Positions 49,556 to 58,336 of a DNA stretch of 64,000 bases are shown here, one piece after another. Position 1 is the first letter of the stretch; each line of letters starts with the position of its first letter. Where the stretch lies: positions 1 to 64,000 of the forward strand of contig DATJZY010000127.1 in NCBI GenBank assembly GCA_035577985.1, in the 5' to 3' direction. Both the position numbers and the translations under genes were made by a program. The notes beneath the pieces were generated by a model. It saw only the letters and a list, made by a program, of their open reading frames with translations, was not told where the DNA came from and searched no databases. This DNA is from Candidatus Eisenbacteria bacterium (GTDB lineage: Bacteria > Desulfobacterota > Binatia > DP-6).

Positions 49556-52077
49556 TCGTCACCTCCCGCGAGATCGGCGAGGCGCCGCTCCATCTCGCTC
49601 ACCTGGCGCCGAAGCTGGGACTCCTCGCGGCGGAGGCGCGCGAACGCGTCATCAGGGTCGACCGCCGGCGAGCGGTCGGCCGCCGCCACCACCTCGGGCA
49701 CGAGGCGCTGCACGTCCGCCTGATGGCGTGCCGCCGCCTGGTCGTCGTGGCGCGCGCTCGCGAGCGCGTAGCGGAAGAGCGCGAGGCCCGCGCGGCGCCC
49801 GCGCCCGGTGTCGTCGGTTGGGGGCAGCAGCGCGGGCGGTTGGTCGGCCAGCGATGCATAGAAGGCTTCCAGCGCCTCGCCCGTGAACCAGTCCTTGTCG
49901 CCGGCGCTCGACATGCGTGTGAGACGCGGCGCCAGGAACTCGATCACCGGCCGGTCGTCGGTGTTGAGCGGTGCGGCGGTGAAGAGGTCGGCCGCGGCCG
50001 TGAGGTCGCCGGCATACAGCATGGCGAGCCCGCGCGGCGACTGGACGACGGTGTCCCGCGCGGCCTCGGGCAGCGCCGCGATACGCTCGCCCACCTGCTC
50101 CAGATCGAGCGTGCGCGGCTCGAGCAGGCCGACGAGCGCGACGACGGGCCGGTCCGCGTAGAAGTCGTCCCGCCACAGCGTCACGTGGGGGAAGACGGCG
50201 AGGAAGGTACGCGCGATCACGTCGAGCTCCTCGCGCGTCAACTGATAGAGCGGCAGCCACTGGCAGAAGAGCCCGCCCGGCGCAAGCCGGCGCGCGGCCG
50301 TCTCGTACATCTCGCGGGCGTAGAGGCTGCCCGCGCCGGCGTGCCAGGGTATGAAGAGGTCGGAGACGACGACGTCGAAGCGCTCGTCGCTCGCGGCGAG
50401 ATGGCGACGCCCGTCGCCGACGACGAGGCGCACGCCGTCGCGCTCGAGCAGCCCGTCGTTCCAGACGCCGAAGTGCGTGCGCGCGAGCGTCGCCACCTCG
50501 GGGACGACCTCGATCACGGTCGTCTCGCGGACGCCCAGCGCCGGCGCCGCGCTCGCGGTGATGCCGGTCGCAAGGCCGATGAAGGCGACGCGGTGCGGAT
50601 CGGGATGCAGGAGCAGCGGGACGAGCCCCTGGCGTCGCTCGTTGGCGGCCGAGGCGCTGCCGCCGAGCGTGTAGAAGCTGTCGAGGCGGAGCTGCGTGTC
50701 GACGCCGCTGTCGACGACCGTGGCGATACCCGACGGACCTTCGAGCGTGGCGCGAATCGTCTCGACGGAATTCCGCAGGTGCGTCAGCGGGGCGCGGAGC
50801 GGATCGGCGACGATGACGGCGAGGAGACCGGCGTAGGCGAGGAGCCGCCAGGTCCCGCGCGCCGGCGACGCGACGTCGGCGAGCACGACGTAGCCGACCG
50901 CGGCGAGCAGGAGGCCACCGCGTACACCGAGCGCCGGCACGACGACGAAGCCCGCGACGAGCGCCCCGGCTGCGCCGCCGAGACAGCTCGCGGCGGTGAG
51001 GAGACCCATCGGCCGCGCCGGTCCCCTGGTGATGCCGAATTCCTCCCACAGCGCCGGGAGGACCGCGGCGCCAGCCAGCGCCGCCGGGCCTGCGGTCGCG
51101 GCGGCCAACGCGACGATGCGGCCGACGTACTCCGCGAGGCCTGCCTTCATGCCGACGTATGCGAGGCCATCGGTGAGCCACACGAAGAGCCAGTAGCCGC
51201 CGACGGTGCCCACGCCGGCGACGACGAGCGCCGTCGCCGCGATGCGCTCTGCCGGAACGCGGGCGAGGAGCAGTCCCGCCAGCGCCGCGCCGGCGGCGAT
51301 GGCGACGAGGAAGACGAGCGCGACGGTGGTGAAGGAGTACACCGAGTTGTGGAGCACCTGCGCGAAGATGCGCGTCCACAGCACTTCGAGACCGAGGCCG
51401 AGCGCTCCGGTCGCGGCCGCGACCAGGACGAGGCGCGCGGGCAGCGGGTCCCGCGCGGGCGGTCGCGCGTCAGGTGCGCACCGGGTCGTCCGGTCGCCGA
51501 CGACGAGGGCCGCCGCGCCCGCGCCGGCGCCGCAAAGGATCGCGATCGCATAGCTCGCCCGCACGCCGACGAACGCCGGAAGCCCGAAGCCCGCCGCGGC
51601 CGCGCCCGCCGCGGCCCCGAGGGTATTGAGGGCGTAGAGAAGGCCACCGCGCCGCCCGACCGCGTCGCGCGCGAGCGCGTGGCCGAGGGTCGGAAGCGTG
51701 GCGCCGAGACACATCGTCGCCGGAAGGATCGCGCACGCGGCGGCCCCGAGCTGTGCGAGCGGGCCCGCTCCGGCTAGCGCGGCCTGCGCATCCTCGCCTC
51801 CGAGGAGGGCGAACGCGACGACCGACCACGCGGCGCCGGCCGCCGCGCCGAGCTCGAGCGCGCCGTAGCGGCGCACCGGCCGCGCGCTGCCGCGGCTGGC
51901 AAGGAGCGCACCGGCTGCGAGGCCCACGAAGTAGCACGCGAGGACGCTCGCGGCCGTCGCCGCGGTGCCGCCGAAGACGAGGGACGCCGAGCGCATCCAC
52001 AGCATCTCGAGCGCGAGCGCCGCCGCGCCCGAGACGACGAAGCAGGCCCAGAGGACGGCGGTCACGCGGCGCTCCAT
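49552..52077 (-). CDS. Spermidine-synthase-like methyltransferase-fold protein with multi-pass membrane domain
   Basis: The 841-residue product has about 12-14 membrane helices in two sets (residues 1-200 and 215-430), then a Rossmann-type domain like spermidine synthase (RVAFIGLATGITASAAPALG, TTVIEVVPEVATLARTHFG, VRLVVGDGRRHLAASDERFDVVV, about 520-640). A C-terminal helical tail rich in charged residues follows. Membrane-bound proteins of this type occur in many bacteria without established substrates; polyamine synthesis cannot be assumed. Its gene is translationally tied to the zinc ABC transporter upstream (16-bp overlap). Confidence 0.85.
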   Translation of the reverse strand: MERRVTAVLWACFVVSGAAALALEMLWMRSASLVFGGTAATAASVLACYFVGLAAGALLASRGSARPVRRYGALELGAAAGAAWSVVAFALLGGEDAQAALAGAGPLAQLGAAACAILPATMCLGATLPTLGHALARDAVGRRGGLLYALNTLGAAAGAAAAGFGLPAFVGVRASYAIAILCGAGAGAAALVVGDRTTRCAPDARPPARDPLPARLVLVAAATGALGLGLEVLWTRIFAQVLHNSVYSFTTVALVFLVAIAAGAALAGLLLARVPAERIAATALVVAGVGTVGGYWLFVWLTDGLAYVGMKAGLAEYVGRIVALAAATAGPAALAGAAVLPALWEEFGITRGPARPMGLLTAASCLGGAAGALVAGFVVVPALGVRGGLLLAAVGYVVLADVASPARGTWRLLAYAGLLAVIVADPLRAPLTHLRNSVETIRATLEGPSGIATVVDSGVDTQLRLDSFYTLGGSASAANERRQGLVPLLLHPDPHRVAFIGLATGITASAAPALGVRETTVIEVVPEVATLARTHFGVWNDGLLERDGVRLVVGDGRRHLAASDERFDVVVSDLFIPWHAGAGSLYAREMYETAARRLAPGGLFCQWLPLYQLTREELDVIARTFLAVFPHVTLWRDDFYADRPVVALVGLLEPRTLDLEQVGERIAALPEAARDTVVQSPRGLAMLYAGDLTAAADLFTAAPLNTDDRPVIEFLAPRLTRMSSAGDKDWFTGEALEAFYASLADQPPALLPPTDDTGRGRRAGLALFRYALASARHDDQAAARHQADVQRLVPEVVAAADRSPAVDPDDAFARLRREESQLRRQVSEMERRLADLAGGDE

Positions 52078-52946
52078 CGCAGGGCCGCCCGACGCAGCGT
52101 CGTCGCGGACGCGACCACAGCCAGCAGGAGCACGGCGAAGGCCACCTGCGTCGGGCCGAGCGGGAGATCGGCCAGATATGCGAGATAGAACCCGGCGAAC
52201 GCGGAGAACCCCCCGAACGCCGAGGCGGCGAGCGAGAACGTCAGCATGTGCCGCGTCACGAGCCGCGCCGTCAGGGGCGGCACGACGAGGAAGCCGAAGG
52301 CGACGATCGGTCCGGCCGTGGTGACGCCGAGCGATATGGTGACGCCCATCACGAGATAGAGGAGGCCGTCCCACACCCAGACGCGCTTCCCGAACACGAG
52401 CGCCAGCTCGCGATCGAAGGAGACCAGGAGCAGCTCCTTCCGAAACGCCAGTAGCACGACCACCACGGCGGCCAGCACCATGGCGACGCCGCGGAGGCTC
52501 GTGGCAGTGGTGGCCAGGAAGTCGCCCTTCAGCAGGTTCACCATCTGGGCCTCGCCGTAGGGATCGCTGGCCAGGAAGAGGATCGTGAGCGCGGTAGCGA
52601 TCGCGTAGGTGAGACCGATCCGGCCGTCGATGGTCTCCCGCCCTCGGCGCTCGAGTGCCGCCAGCGCGATCAGCCCTCCCAGCGTGAAGGCGAAGGACCC
52701 GATCATGGCGAGCGCTCGCTCGCCCATGGCGCCGTGCTCGTGTTGCCCGAACGTCATCCCGTAGACGAGGAACGCGAACGCGATGCCCGCCGCCGAGAGC
52801 TGCGGTAGCGCCACGCCGAGGAAGATCATCCTCCGCAGGACGAAATAGGCGCCGACCAGCGGGCAAACGAGGCCGACGACGACGCTCCCGATCAGCGCAT
52901 CCCGCAACAGGAAGTCGGGCCGAAGGATCTGGACGAAGGTGCTCAT
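52062..52946 (-). CDS. znuB: ZnuB-type metal ABC transporter permease
   Basis: The 294-residue membrane protein has eight or nine helices and the ABC-3 family motifs ALIGSVVVGLVCPLVGAYFV, RRMIFLGVALPQLSAAGIAF and TAGPIVAFGFLVVPPLTARL. It has a His loop (GQHEHGAMGE). It overlaps the ATPase gene by four bases. With ZnuA and ZnuC it forms a zinc or manganese importer; zinc is favoured by the family context. Confidence 0.92.
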   Translation of the reverse strand: MSTFVQILRPDFLLRDALIGSVVVGLVCPLVGAYFVLRRMIFLGVALPQLSAAGIAFAFLVYGMTFGQHEHGAMGERALAMIGSFAFTLGGLIALAALERRGRETIDGRIGLTYAIATALTILFLASDPYGEAQMVNLLKGDFLATTATSLRGVAMVLAAVVVVLLAFRKELLLVSFDRELALVFGKRVWVWDGLLYLVMGVTISLGVTTAGPIVAFGFLVVPPLTARLVTRHMLTFSLAASAFGGFSAFAGFYLAYLADLPLGPTQVAFAVLLLAVVASATTLRRAALRWSAA

Positions 52947-53659
52947 CCGACGCCGGCGCCGAAGACTTCGGCGATGCGCTCGGGCGACAGCATGGTTGCC
53001 GTGGGCCCCTTCCTGGCCGTTCCGTCCTCCACCCAGATGACGGAACGGACGAGGGGGCGGGCCTGGCGGAGCTGGTGCGTGACGAGGATCACCGTCATCG
53101 CCTGCTCGCGATTGAGGCGCGAGATCACCTCCATGATGGCCGCGGCCGCGCCCGGATCGACGCCGGCCGTCGGCTCGTCGAGCAGGAGCACGCGCGGCTC
53201 GGCCGCGAGCGCGCGCGCGATCAGCACGCGCTGCTTCTGGCCGCCGGAGAGCGCCCAGAAAGGCGCATCCGCGATGCTCGTGAGACCTACCTGCTCGATC
53301 GCGGTCGCGGCGATGCGACGCTGGCTGCGGCCGACCGGGCGGAGCGGTCCCAACCGGGCATACGTGCCCATGAGGACGACCTCGGACGCCGTCAGCGGAA
53401 AGATCGGGTCGAGGGTGTCGCGCTGGGGCACGTATCCCGGGGGCGACGCCTTGCGGTCGAGCCCGTGCTCGATGCGCCCGGTCAGCGGCGCCATGAGTCC
53501 GAGGATGCCACGTAGGAGTGTGCTCTTCCCGCCCCCGTTCGGGCCGAGCAGAGCGAGAAACTCGCCCTCCTCGACCTCGAATGTCAGGTGTTGCAGCACC
53601 GGGCGGCCGTCGTAGCCGAGACTAACGTCATGGAGCGCCAGGATCGGCTTCGACATCAC
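52943..53659 (-). CDS. znuC: ZnuC-type metal ABC transporter ATPase
   Basis: The 238-residue product has Walker A GPNGGGKSTLLRG, signature LSGGQKQRVLIARALA, Walker B RVLLLDEPTAGVD and H-loop ILVTHQL. GYVPQRDTLDPIFPLTASEV is the Q-loop region typical of metal-type ATPases. The ATG at 53659 overlaps the znuA stop codon. Confidence 0.94.
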   Translation of the reverse strand: MMSKPILALHDVSLGYDGRPVLQHLTFEVEEGEFLALLGPNGGGKSTLLRGILGLMAPLTGRIEHGLDRKASPPGYVPQRDTLDPIFPLTASEVVLMGTYARLGPLRPVGRSQRRIAATAIEQVGLTSIADAPFWALSGGQKQRVLIARALAAEPRVLLLDEPTAGVDPGAAAAIMEVISRLNREQAMTVILVTHQLRQARPLVRSVIWVEDGTARKGPTATMLSPERIAEVFGAGVG

Positions 53660-54573
53660 CCTCCTTTGACGGCTTGCACCATGGTCCGCACGTTGTGGTC
53701 GACGAAGCTGATGTAATCCTTCGTATCGGGAAGCCCGCCGGCCATCGCGGGCAGCTCGACGAGCTTGGCACCGGTGGCCTGCGCCACGCTCTCCGCCAAG
53801 GTGGCGGGGTAGTGGAGCTCGCGTACGACGATGTCGACCTTCTCGCGACGCATCTGCGCCTCGAGTTCCTCGATGTGTCCCGGAGTCGGGTCGACGCCGG
53901 GGCGGATTTCGATCGTGCCCACGGGCTCCATCCCGAATCGCTCGGCGAAGTAGACCATGTCTGGATGGTAGCTCACGAGCTTCTTGCCGCGAAGCGGTGC
54001 GGCCTCTTTCTCCCAGCGCGCGATCGCTGCGTCGAGCTTCGCAGTGTAGGCGGCCAGGTTCGCCTTGTAGGTGGCCTCGTTCGCGGGGTCGAGGCGCGAG
54101 AGCCCGTCGGCGATCGCCCGCACCATGTCCTTTCCCATCACCGGGTCGAGGTTGATGTGCGGGTTCCCCATCGGGTGTTGGTCGCCGAGCGAGCGGTCGA
54201 TGCGGCCCGGCACCTCGAGCGGTGTGATATAGACCGAGGTGTCGATGTAGCCCGGCTGATCGCGCTGGATCTTCGGGTTGCGCGACGCCTCGAGCAGCGC
54301 CGGCATGAACGCGTGCTCGGCCTCGAGGCCCACGACCACGACGGCGTCGGCCGTATTCAGCAGGACCGCGAAGCTCGGCTTCATGGGCACGGCGTGGATG
54401 TCCTCGACGCCGGTCGCGAGGCTCGTCACGTCGACGCGATCGCCGCCCACCTGGCGCGTCATGTCGGCTAGGTCGGGGATGGTGGTCACGATCTTCAGCT
54501 TGTCGGCGGCCGGAACGCGCCCTGGGACGACGAGCGCGGCCGCGACGATGAGAGCGAACAGTGGACGTGTCAT
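53656..54573 (-). CDS. znuA: Periplasmic metal-binding protein of the ZnuA family
   Basis: The 305-residue product has a signal peptide (ending VPAA-DKLKIVTT) and cluster A-I features: VTTIPDLADMTRQVGGDRV, EDIHAVPMKPSF, MGNPHINLDPVMGK, VSYHPDMVYFAERFG and the C-terminal VRELHYPATLAE. The His in these blocks are the usual metal ligands. The long His-rich loop of classical ZnuA is absent. GAGGAGG precedes the ATG at 54573. Confidence 0.92.
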   Translation of the reverse strand: MTRPLFALIVAAALVVPGRVPAADKLKIVTTIPDLADMTRQVGGDRVDVTSLATGVEDIHAVPMKPSFAVLLNTADAVVVVGLEAEHAFMPALLEASRNPKIQRDQPGYIDTSVYITPLEVPGRIDRSLGDQHPMGNPHINLDPVMGKDMVRAIADGLSRLDPANEATYKANLAAYTAKLDAAIARWEKEAAPLRGKKLVSYHPDMVYFAERFGMEPVGTIEIRPGVDPTPGHIEELEAQMRREKVDIVVRELHYPATLAESVAQATGAKLVELPAMAGGLPDTKDYISFVDHNVRTMVQAVKGG

Positions 54574-54584
54574 GTGATTCCTCC

Positions 54585-55961
54585 TCACCGGTCCTTGAAG
54601 CTGTGGACGTGGCTACCGAGAACGACCGTCCACTGCAGGAAAAATTCGTTGGCGTGCTCGCCCGGCGACTCGAGCCGCGTGTATTGTAGGCGAATTCGCT
54701 GGAACTCCGACGCCCACACCGTGAGATACGGCGAGTACGCGAGCGTCTCGCCCACGCCCGGGTTGATGTCCTGGACCCACTCGAACAGGAAGCCGGGGTA
54801 GAAGCGGCGTGTCAGACGCGGCTCGATGTAGCTATAGAGCCCGACGGCGTTCTGGTGCCGAAAGACGAGGGGCGTATTGCCGTCCCCGAAACCGCCGATG
54901 GGGCGATTCTCGGAGTTCATGAGCACTTCGGTGCCCCACACCAGACCGCGGTAGGATGCCTGGCTGAGGGGCGTGTAGCGATATGTGACGTCGATGCCGG
55001 AGAGAATCCGTGTGTCACGCTGGTCCTCCTTCACCACCGGCGTGAAGCCGCCGCTCACGCCGAAGTCGATCGAGCTCGAATCCGAGAGAGACAGGAAGGT
55101 GAACGCCCGCCCGAGGTAGGTGAACTCCGAGTAGTTGCGCGGCACGTTGTTGTTGACGCGCTCGTTCTCGGCGCCGATCTTGTTGTACGCCCCCGCCGTC
55201 AGCGTGAGGTACTGCGGGATCGGCACGAGCCAGCTCGCCTCGATACCGTCGCCCTGCGATTCCCCGTCGACGTATTCGTCGAGCACGTGCGGGCGGTTTA
55301 CGAACGGCAGGTCATGGTCGTGGAACTTGGACAGCCGTCCGAAGTCGGCGAAGAAACGTCCCCCTTTCAACGCGAGGTTGTAGGGTAACGACGTCGTCAC
55401 GATCGCCGCCTCCTCGACCTCGACGCCGTCGTTCGTGCCGTTGAAGATGCCGTAGCCGCGCACGAACGGATCGACCGACGCCGAGATGCCGATCTCGCCG
55501 GAGCGGAACTCGAAGTTGCCGCCCTCCTTGTCGTTATACGATGCGACGCTGTCGATGACGAAGCCGATCGCCGGGTTGAACTGTGACGCGAACGTCTTGT
55601 TGGCCGCCGCCAGGCTCGGCTGGATGCGGCGCATGATGTTCTCCGTGACCTCGTTCTTCAGCTCTTCCTCGCGCGTGGTGGTCGGCGCCTCGGTCGCGAC
55701 GACGGGCGCGGCAGCCTTGCGGGGTGGCGCGACCCTCTGCCCGGTCAGCTGCTGGATCTTCTCGTTCTGCCGCCGGATGACCTCCTGCTGCTCCTGGGTC
55801 TGCTTCTCCACCTTCTCGAGCCTGCGCTTCATCGCCTCGAAGTCGCGCATGAGCTGCTCCACGGTGCCTTGATCGGCCGCGGACGCGGCGCGCGCTTCGA
55901 GGATCGCGGTCACGACGAGCAGGGCGCTCACCGTGCGGATGCCCCTCTGCCATGCTGCCAT
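54585..55961 (-). CDS. Outer-membrane barrel protein of the zinc operon
   Basis: The 458-residue product has a signal peptide, an N-terminal coiled coil (EAMKRRLEKVEKQTQEQQEV, IRRQNEKIQQLTGQRV) and a barrel with strands such as FGRLSKFHDHDLPFVNRPHV and YLTLTAGAYNKIG, with HDHD in a loop. Its position as the first gene ahead of znuA suggests that it passes zinc or a zinc complex across the outer membrane. It is not a TonB receptor: no plug domain is present. Confidence 0.82.
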   Translation of the reverse strand: MAAWQRGIRTVSALLVVTAILEARAASAADQGTVEQLMRDFEAMKRRLEKVEKQTQEQQEVIRRQNEKIQQLTGQRVAPPRKAAAPVVATEAPTTTREEELKNEVTENIMRRIQPSLAAANKTFASQFNPAIGFVIDSVASYNDKEGGNFEFRSGEIGISASVDPFVRGYGIFNGTNDGVEVEEAAIVTTSLPYNLALKGGRFFADFGRLSKFHDHDLPFVNRPHVLDEYVDGESQGDGIEASWLVPIPQYLTLTAGAYNKIGAENERVNNNVPRNYSEFTYLGRAFTFLSLSDSSSIDFGVSGGFTPVVKEDQRDTRILSGIDVTYRYTPLSQASYRGLVWGTEVLMNSENRPIGGFGDGNTPLVFRHQNAVGLYSYIEPRLTRRFYPGFLFEWVQDINPGVGETLAYSPYLTVWASEFQRIRLQYTRLESPGEHANEFFLQWTVVLGSHVHSFKDR

Positions 55962-55995
55962 CGCCTGCCTCCTCCTGCTGCCACGGGACGTGTGA

Positions 55996-56029
55996 CCACC
56001 CCGGCGGTCGGTGACGACGTGCGGGGTGG
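55996..56029 (-). terminator. Hairpin between the exported-protein gene and the zinc operon
   Basis: CCACCCCG (55996-56003) and CGGGGTGG (56022-56029) form a stem just after the stop codon of the gene ending at 56032. It may end that transcript and separate it from the zinc operon. No T-run is present. Confidence 0.4.
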
Positions 56030-56031
56030 GG

Positions 56032-56334
56032 CTACGCTTCTAGCGCGAGAAGGATCGTGGGCGGTCCGCGACTGGTCGGCAAGCCAACCGCCGACACCAC
56101 TGGGGCCGCCAGTCCGACGAGCTCGACGCGAACGACGAGCTGCGACGAAGCAGGGACGGAGACGACCGGCACACTCACCGCAGGCGTGTGCTGCGTGACG
56201 GCGCAGGTGGCGCACGGCTGTGTCGCCGAGTGCGCCGCGTGATGGTGTGCACCCGCGACGACCGGCACGAGCAGCAGACCGATCAGGAGGATCGGTCCAG
56301 CGAGTCGGAGCAGCCGCTGCCGCGCGAGGATCAT
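56032..56334 (-). CDS. Small exported protein with His cluster at the mature N-terminus
   Basis: The product of about 100 residues has a signal peptide (LAGPILLIGLLLVPVVAGA) followed directly by HHHAAHSATQPCATC, then a Val/Pro-rich body. The mature N-terminus is therefore probably histidine, and CATC adds thiol ligands. The start is uncertain: an ATG at 56427 in the same frame would add 31 residues. It lies between a ZIP transporter and the zinc operon, which suggests periplasmic zinc binding. No family recognised. Confidence 0.6.
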   Translation of the reverse strand: MILARQRLLRLAGPILLIGLLLVPVVAGAHHHAAHSATQPCATCAVTQHTPAVSVPVVSVPASSQLVVRVELVGLAAPVVSAVGLPTSRGPPTILLALEA

Positions 56335-56399
56335 GGAACCGAAGGGCAGGTAGACCGCGCCTGGCACGCTGTCAAGCGAGCTACGCTCCTCGGTAGTGC

Positions 56400-56414
56400 A
56401 TACTTCCGGAGTAT
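56400..56414. promoter_or_regulatory. 15-bp dyad upstream of the small His-rich gene
   Basis: ATACTTCCGGAGTAT is an inverted repeat with one wobble pair. It sits 66 bp upstream of the start at 56334 and after the ZIP gene, where a metal-responsive operator might be. A TTGACA lies about 25 bp closer to the gene on the same strand. The regulator is unknown. Confidence 0.4.
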
Positions 56415-56482
56415 TGTCGGCTGTCATCGGGCGGGCATGAGCGCCCGCACGCAACGCCTCGGCTGCCCTTTCGTGCACCTCC

Positions 56483-57211
56483 TCACCCCATGATCCGCGT
56501 CACGAAGAGGATGAACGCGGCGCCAAGGCACGTCAGCACGATCGTGAGGCCCGAGCTCTGCTGGGAGTGCGCCTCGGGCAGGATGTCCGCGGCGCCGATG
56601 CACAGCAGGAAGCCGGCGAAGAACCCGAGGTACAGAGTCAGAATGGCCGGCGGCACCTCGAGGAACAGCGTCGACGCCACACCGACGACCGGTGCGAGCG
56701 CATCGAGAGCCAGCATCAGCACCGACCGACGAGTGGTGTTGCGGTGCGCCAGCATGAGGCCGACGGTGTTGAGCCCGTCGGCGAAGTCGTGGGCGATCAC
56801 CGCCAAGGCGACGATCGCACCGACGGCCGTGGAAACCTGGAACCCGAGGCCGATCCCGACGCCGTCCATGAAGCTGTGGCCGATCAGCGCCAGCGCCGAG
56901 TACACCCCGACCCGCGGATGATGGTGATCGGCGTACTGCGCCTCCTGAGCGTGATGAATGGCGGTAAGCTTTTCGACGCTGTGAAAGAACAGGAACCCGA
57001 CGACCATCGCGATCATTGGCCCGACCGGATCGAGCGCGTGCTCCGCCGCGAGACCGAACAGCTCTGGCAGGATGTCGAAGCTGACGACTCCCAGCAGCAC
57101 GCCGGCCGTGAAACCGAGGATCAGGTGCAGGCGGTCGCGGAACTTCAACGCGAACAGGCCCCCTGCGAATGTCGAGCAGAGCGCCGCCAGCGAGAGGAGC
57201 AGGGCGTTCAT
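56483..57211 (-). CDS. ZIP-family metal transporter
   Basis: The 242-residue protein has eight predicted helices and the ZIP metal-path motifs: LIGHSFMDGVGIGLGF in helix IV and VIAHDFADGLNTVGLM in helix V, with a His-rich loop (HHAQEAQYADHHHPRVG) before them. ZIP proteins move Zn(II) or other divalent ions into the cytoplasm. It begins 18 bases after a beta-helix protein gene on the same strand. Confidence 0.93.
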   Translation of the reverse strand: MNALLLSLAALCSTFAGGLFALKFRDRLHLILGFTAGVLLGVVSFDILPELFGLAAEHALDPVGPMIAMVVGFLFFHSVEKLTAIHHAQEAQYADHHHPRVGVYSALALIGHSFMDGVGIGLGFQVSTAVGAIVALAVIAHDFADGLNTVGLMLAHRNTTRRSVLMLALDALAPVVGVASTLFLEVPPAILTLYLGFFAGFLLCIGAADILPEAHSQQSSGLTIVLTCLGAAFILFVTRIMG

Positions 57212-57229
57212 GGCCGCGGGCTTCCCGCT

Positions 57230-58336
57230 TCAGTGCGGGAAGTCCTTCTCCTGCACCTGAGCGAAGGTCGTTGCCGTGTCCCGGTAGTAGGAGTCGACGG
57301 CATCGGGCCGCGACGCGCCCGCGCCGGCCATCACCTCCGCCGCGGTTTTCGAGGCGGGGACGTTCGGAGCCGGCAGCGGACGGGCAATATCGCCGCGGGC
57401 GCCGAGATCGCTGGGGTTGCCTTCCACATACGCGTGACCGCCCCACAGCTTGACGGCAATCGTCGCCTTGGGGCCGTCGAGCGTGTTGCCGACGACGTTG
57501 GCCCTGGCGCCGTCGCGAATCTGGATGCCGCCCTGCTCGGGCGAACGGACGACGTTGTAGCGGACGTCGGCGACACGGCCCGCTCCGGTGACACTCGGCG
57601 TCCGCCTGAGGCTCTTGTCCCACACGTTGTAGTAGTAGCTCACCCGATCGGCGCCGTACGCCATCAGGCTCGCCCCGCCGCACCACCCCTTCGGGCACGC
57701 TCCGCCGTTTCCCGCGAAGTAGTTGCCGATGATCGTGACGTTGGAGACGGGGATGCCCTTGGAGCCGGTGAGGTCGATGCCCCCGTCGGCATTGTTCGTG
57801 ATCGAGCAATGGTCCACGACGACGTTCGCGACCGCGTGGCCGTTCCGCGGCGCGATGTGGACCCCGTCATTCATGCCGTTGCGGATGCGCAGCCCGCGGA
57901 TGACGACGTCGGCGTCCGCGATGTTGACGACGCCCGTGCCGCCAGCCCCCGCGTGCTCGCCCCAGAGCGTGATGCCCGGCGGCGGCGCGGACGATCCGTC
58001 GATGGTCGTGTGCCCGGGCGCATCGAGCCCCGAGTCGAGCTTGATGCCGCCAGCGATCGAGAAGCGGATGATCCCGCCCCCTCGCGCAGCCTTGGCGAGC
58101 GCGGCGCGCAGCGATCCTGGACCCGAATCGGCGAGCGTTCGTACGACGAGCATGGGACGTCCGTCGCCACCCGTGGTCCTGGATCCGAATCCCGGATACC
58201 TGGTCTCGTGTGCCGGGCGGGGCGGCGGGCCTTTCGTCCTGGGTGGACGGGAGGTCTTTGCGAGTGAGCACACGGCCGTCCCCGTGAGCAGGAGGACGAC
58301 GGAGGGCCACAGTAGCGTTCGCCCGCGGGCGCTCAC
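57230..58336 (-). CDS. Right-handed beta-helix exported protein
   Basis: The 368-residue product starts at a GTG (58336) overlapping the upstream gene by four bases. A signal peptide (LLWPSVVLLLTGTAV) precedes a pectate-lyase-like fold with repeating turns: GGIIRFSIAGGIKL, VVNIADADVVIRGLRIRNG, VVDHCSITNNADGGIDL, NVVRSPEQGGIQIRDG, VVGNTLDGPKATIAV. The first part resembles the N-terminal domain of PL1/PL3 polysaccharide lyases. No catalytic motif could be confirmed, so binding or cleavage of a polysaccharide are both possible. Confidence 0.8.
   Translation of the reverse strand: MSARGRTLLWPSVVLLLTGTAVCSLAKTSRPPRTKGPPPRPAHETRYPGFGSRTTGGDGRPMLVVRTLADSGPGSLRAALAKAARGGGIIRFSIAGGIKLDSGLDAPGHTTIDGSSAPPPGITLWGEHAGAGGTGVVNIADADVVIRGLRIRNGMNDGVHIAPRNGHAVANVVVDHCSITNNADGGIDLTGSKGIPVSNVTIIGNYFAGNGGACPKGWCGGASLMAYGADRVSYYYNVWDKSLRRTPSVTGAGRVADVRYNVVRSPEQGGIQIRDGARANVVGNTLDGPKATIAVKLWGGHAYVEGNPSDLGARGDIARPLPAPNVPASKTAAEVMAGAGASRPDAVDSYYRDTATTFAQVQEKDFPH

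Noticed and set aside
49507-51777. Long plus-strand frame across the spermidine-synthase-like gene
   Set aside because: It is antisense to a protein with clear membrane helices and a methyltransferase-type fold; its own translation has no domain.
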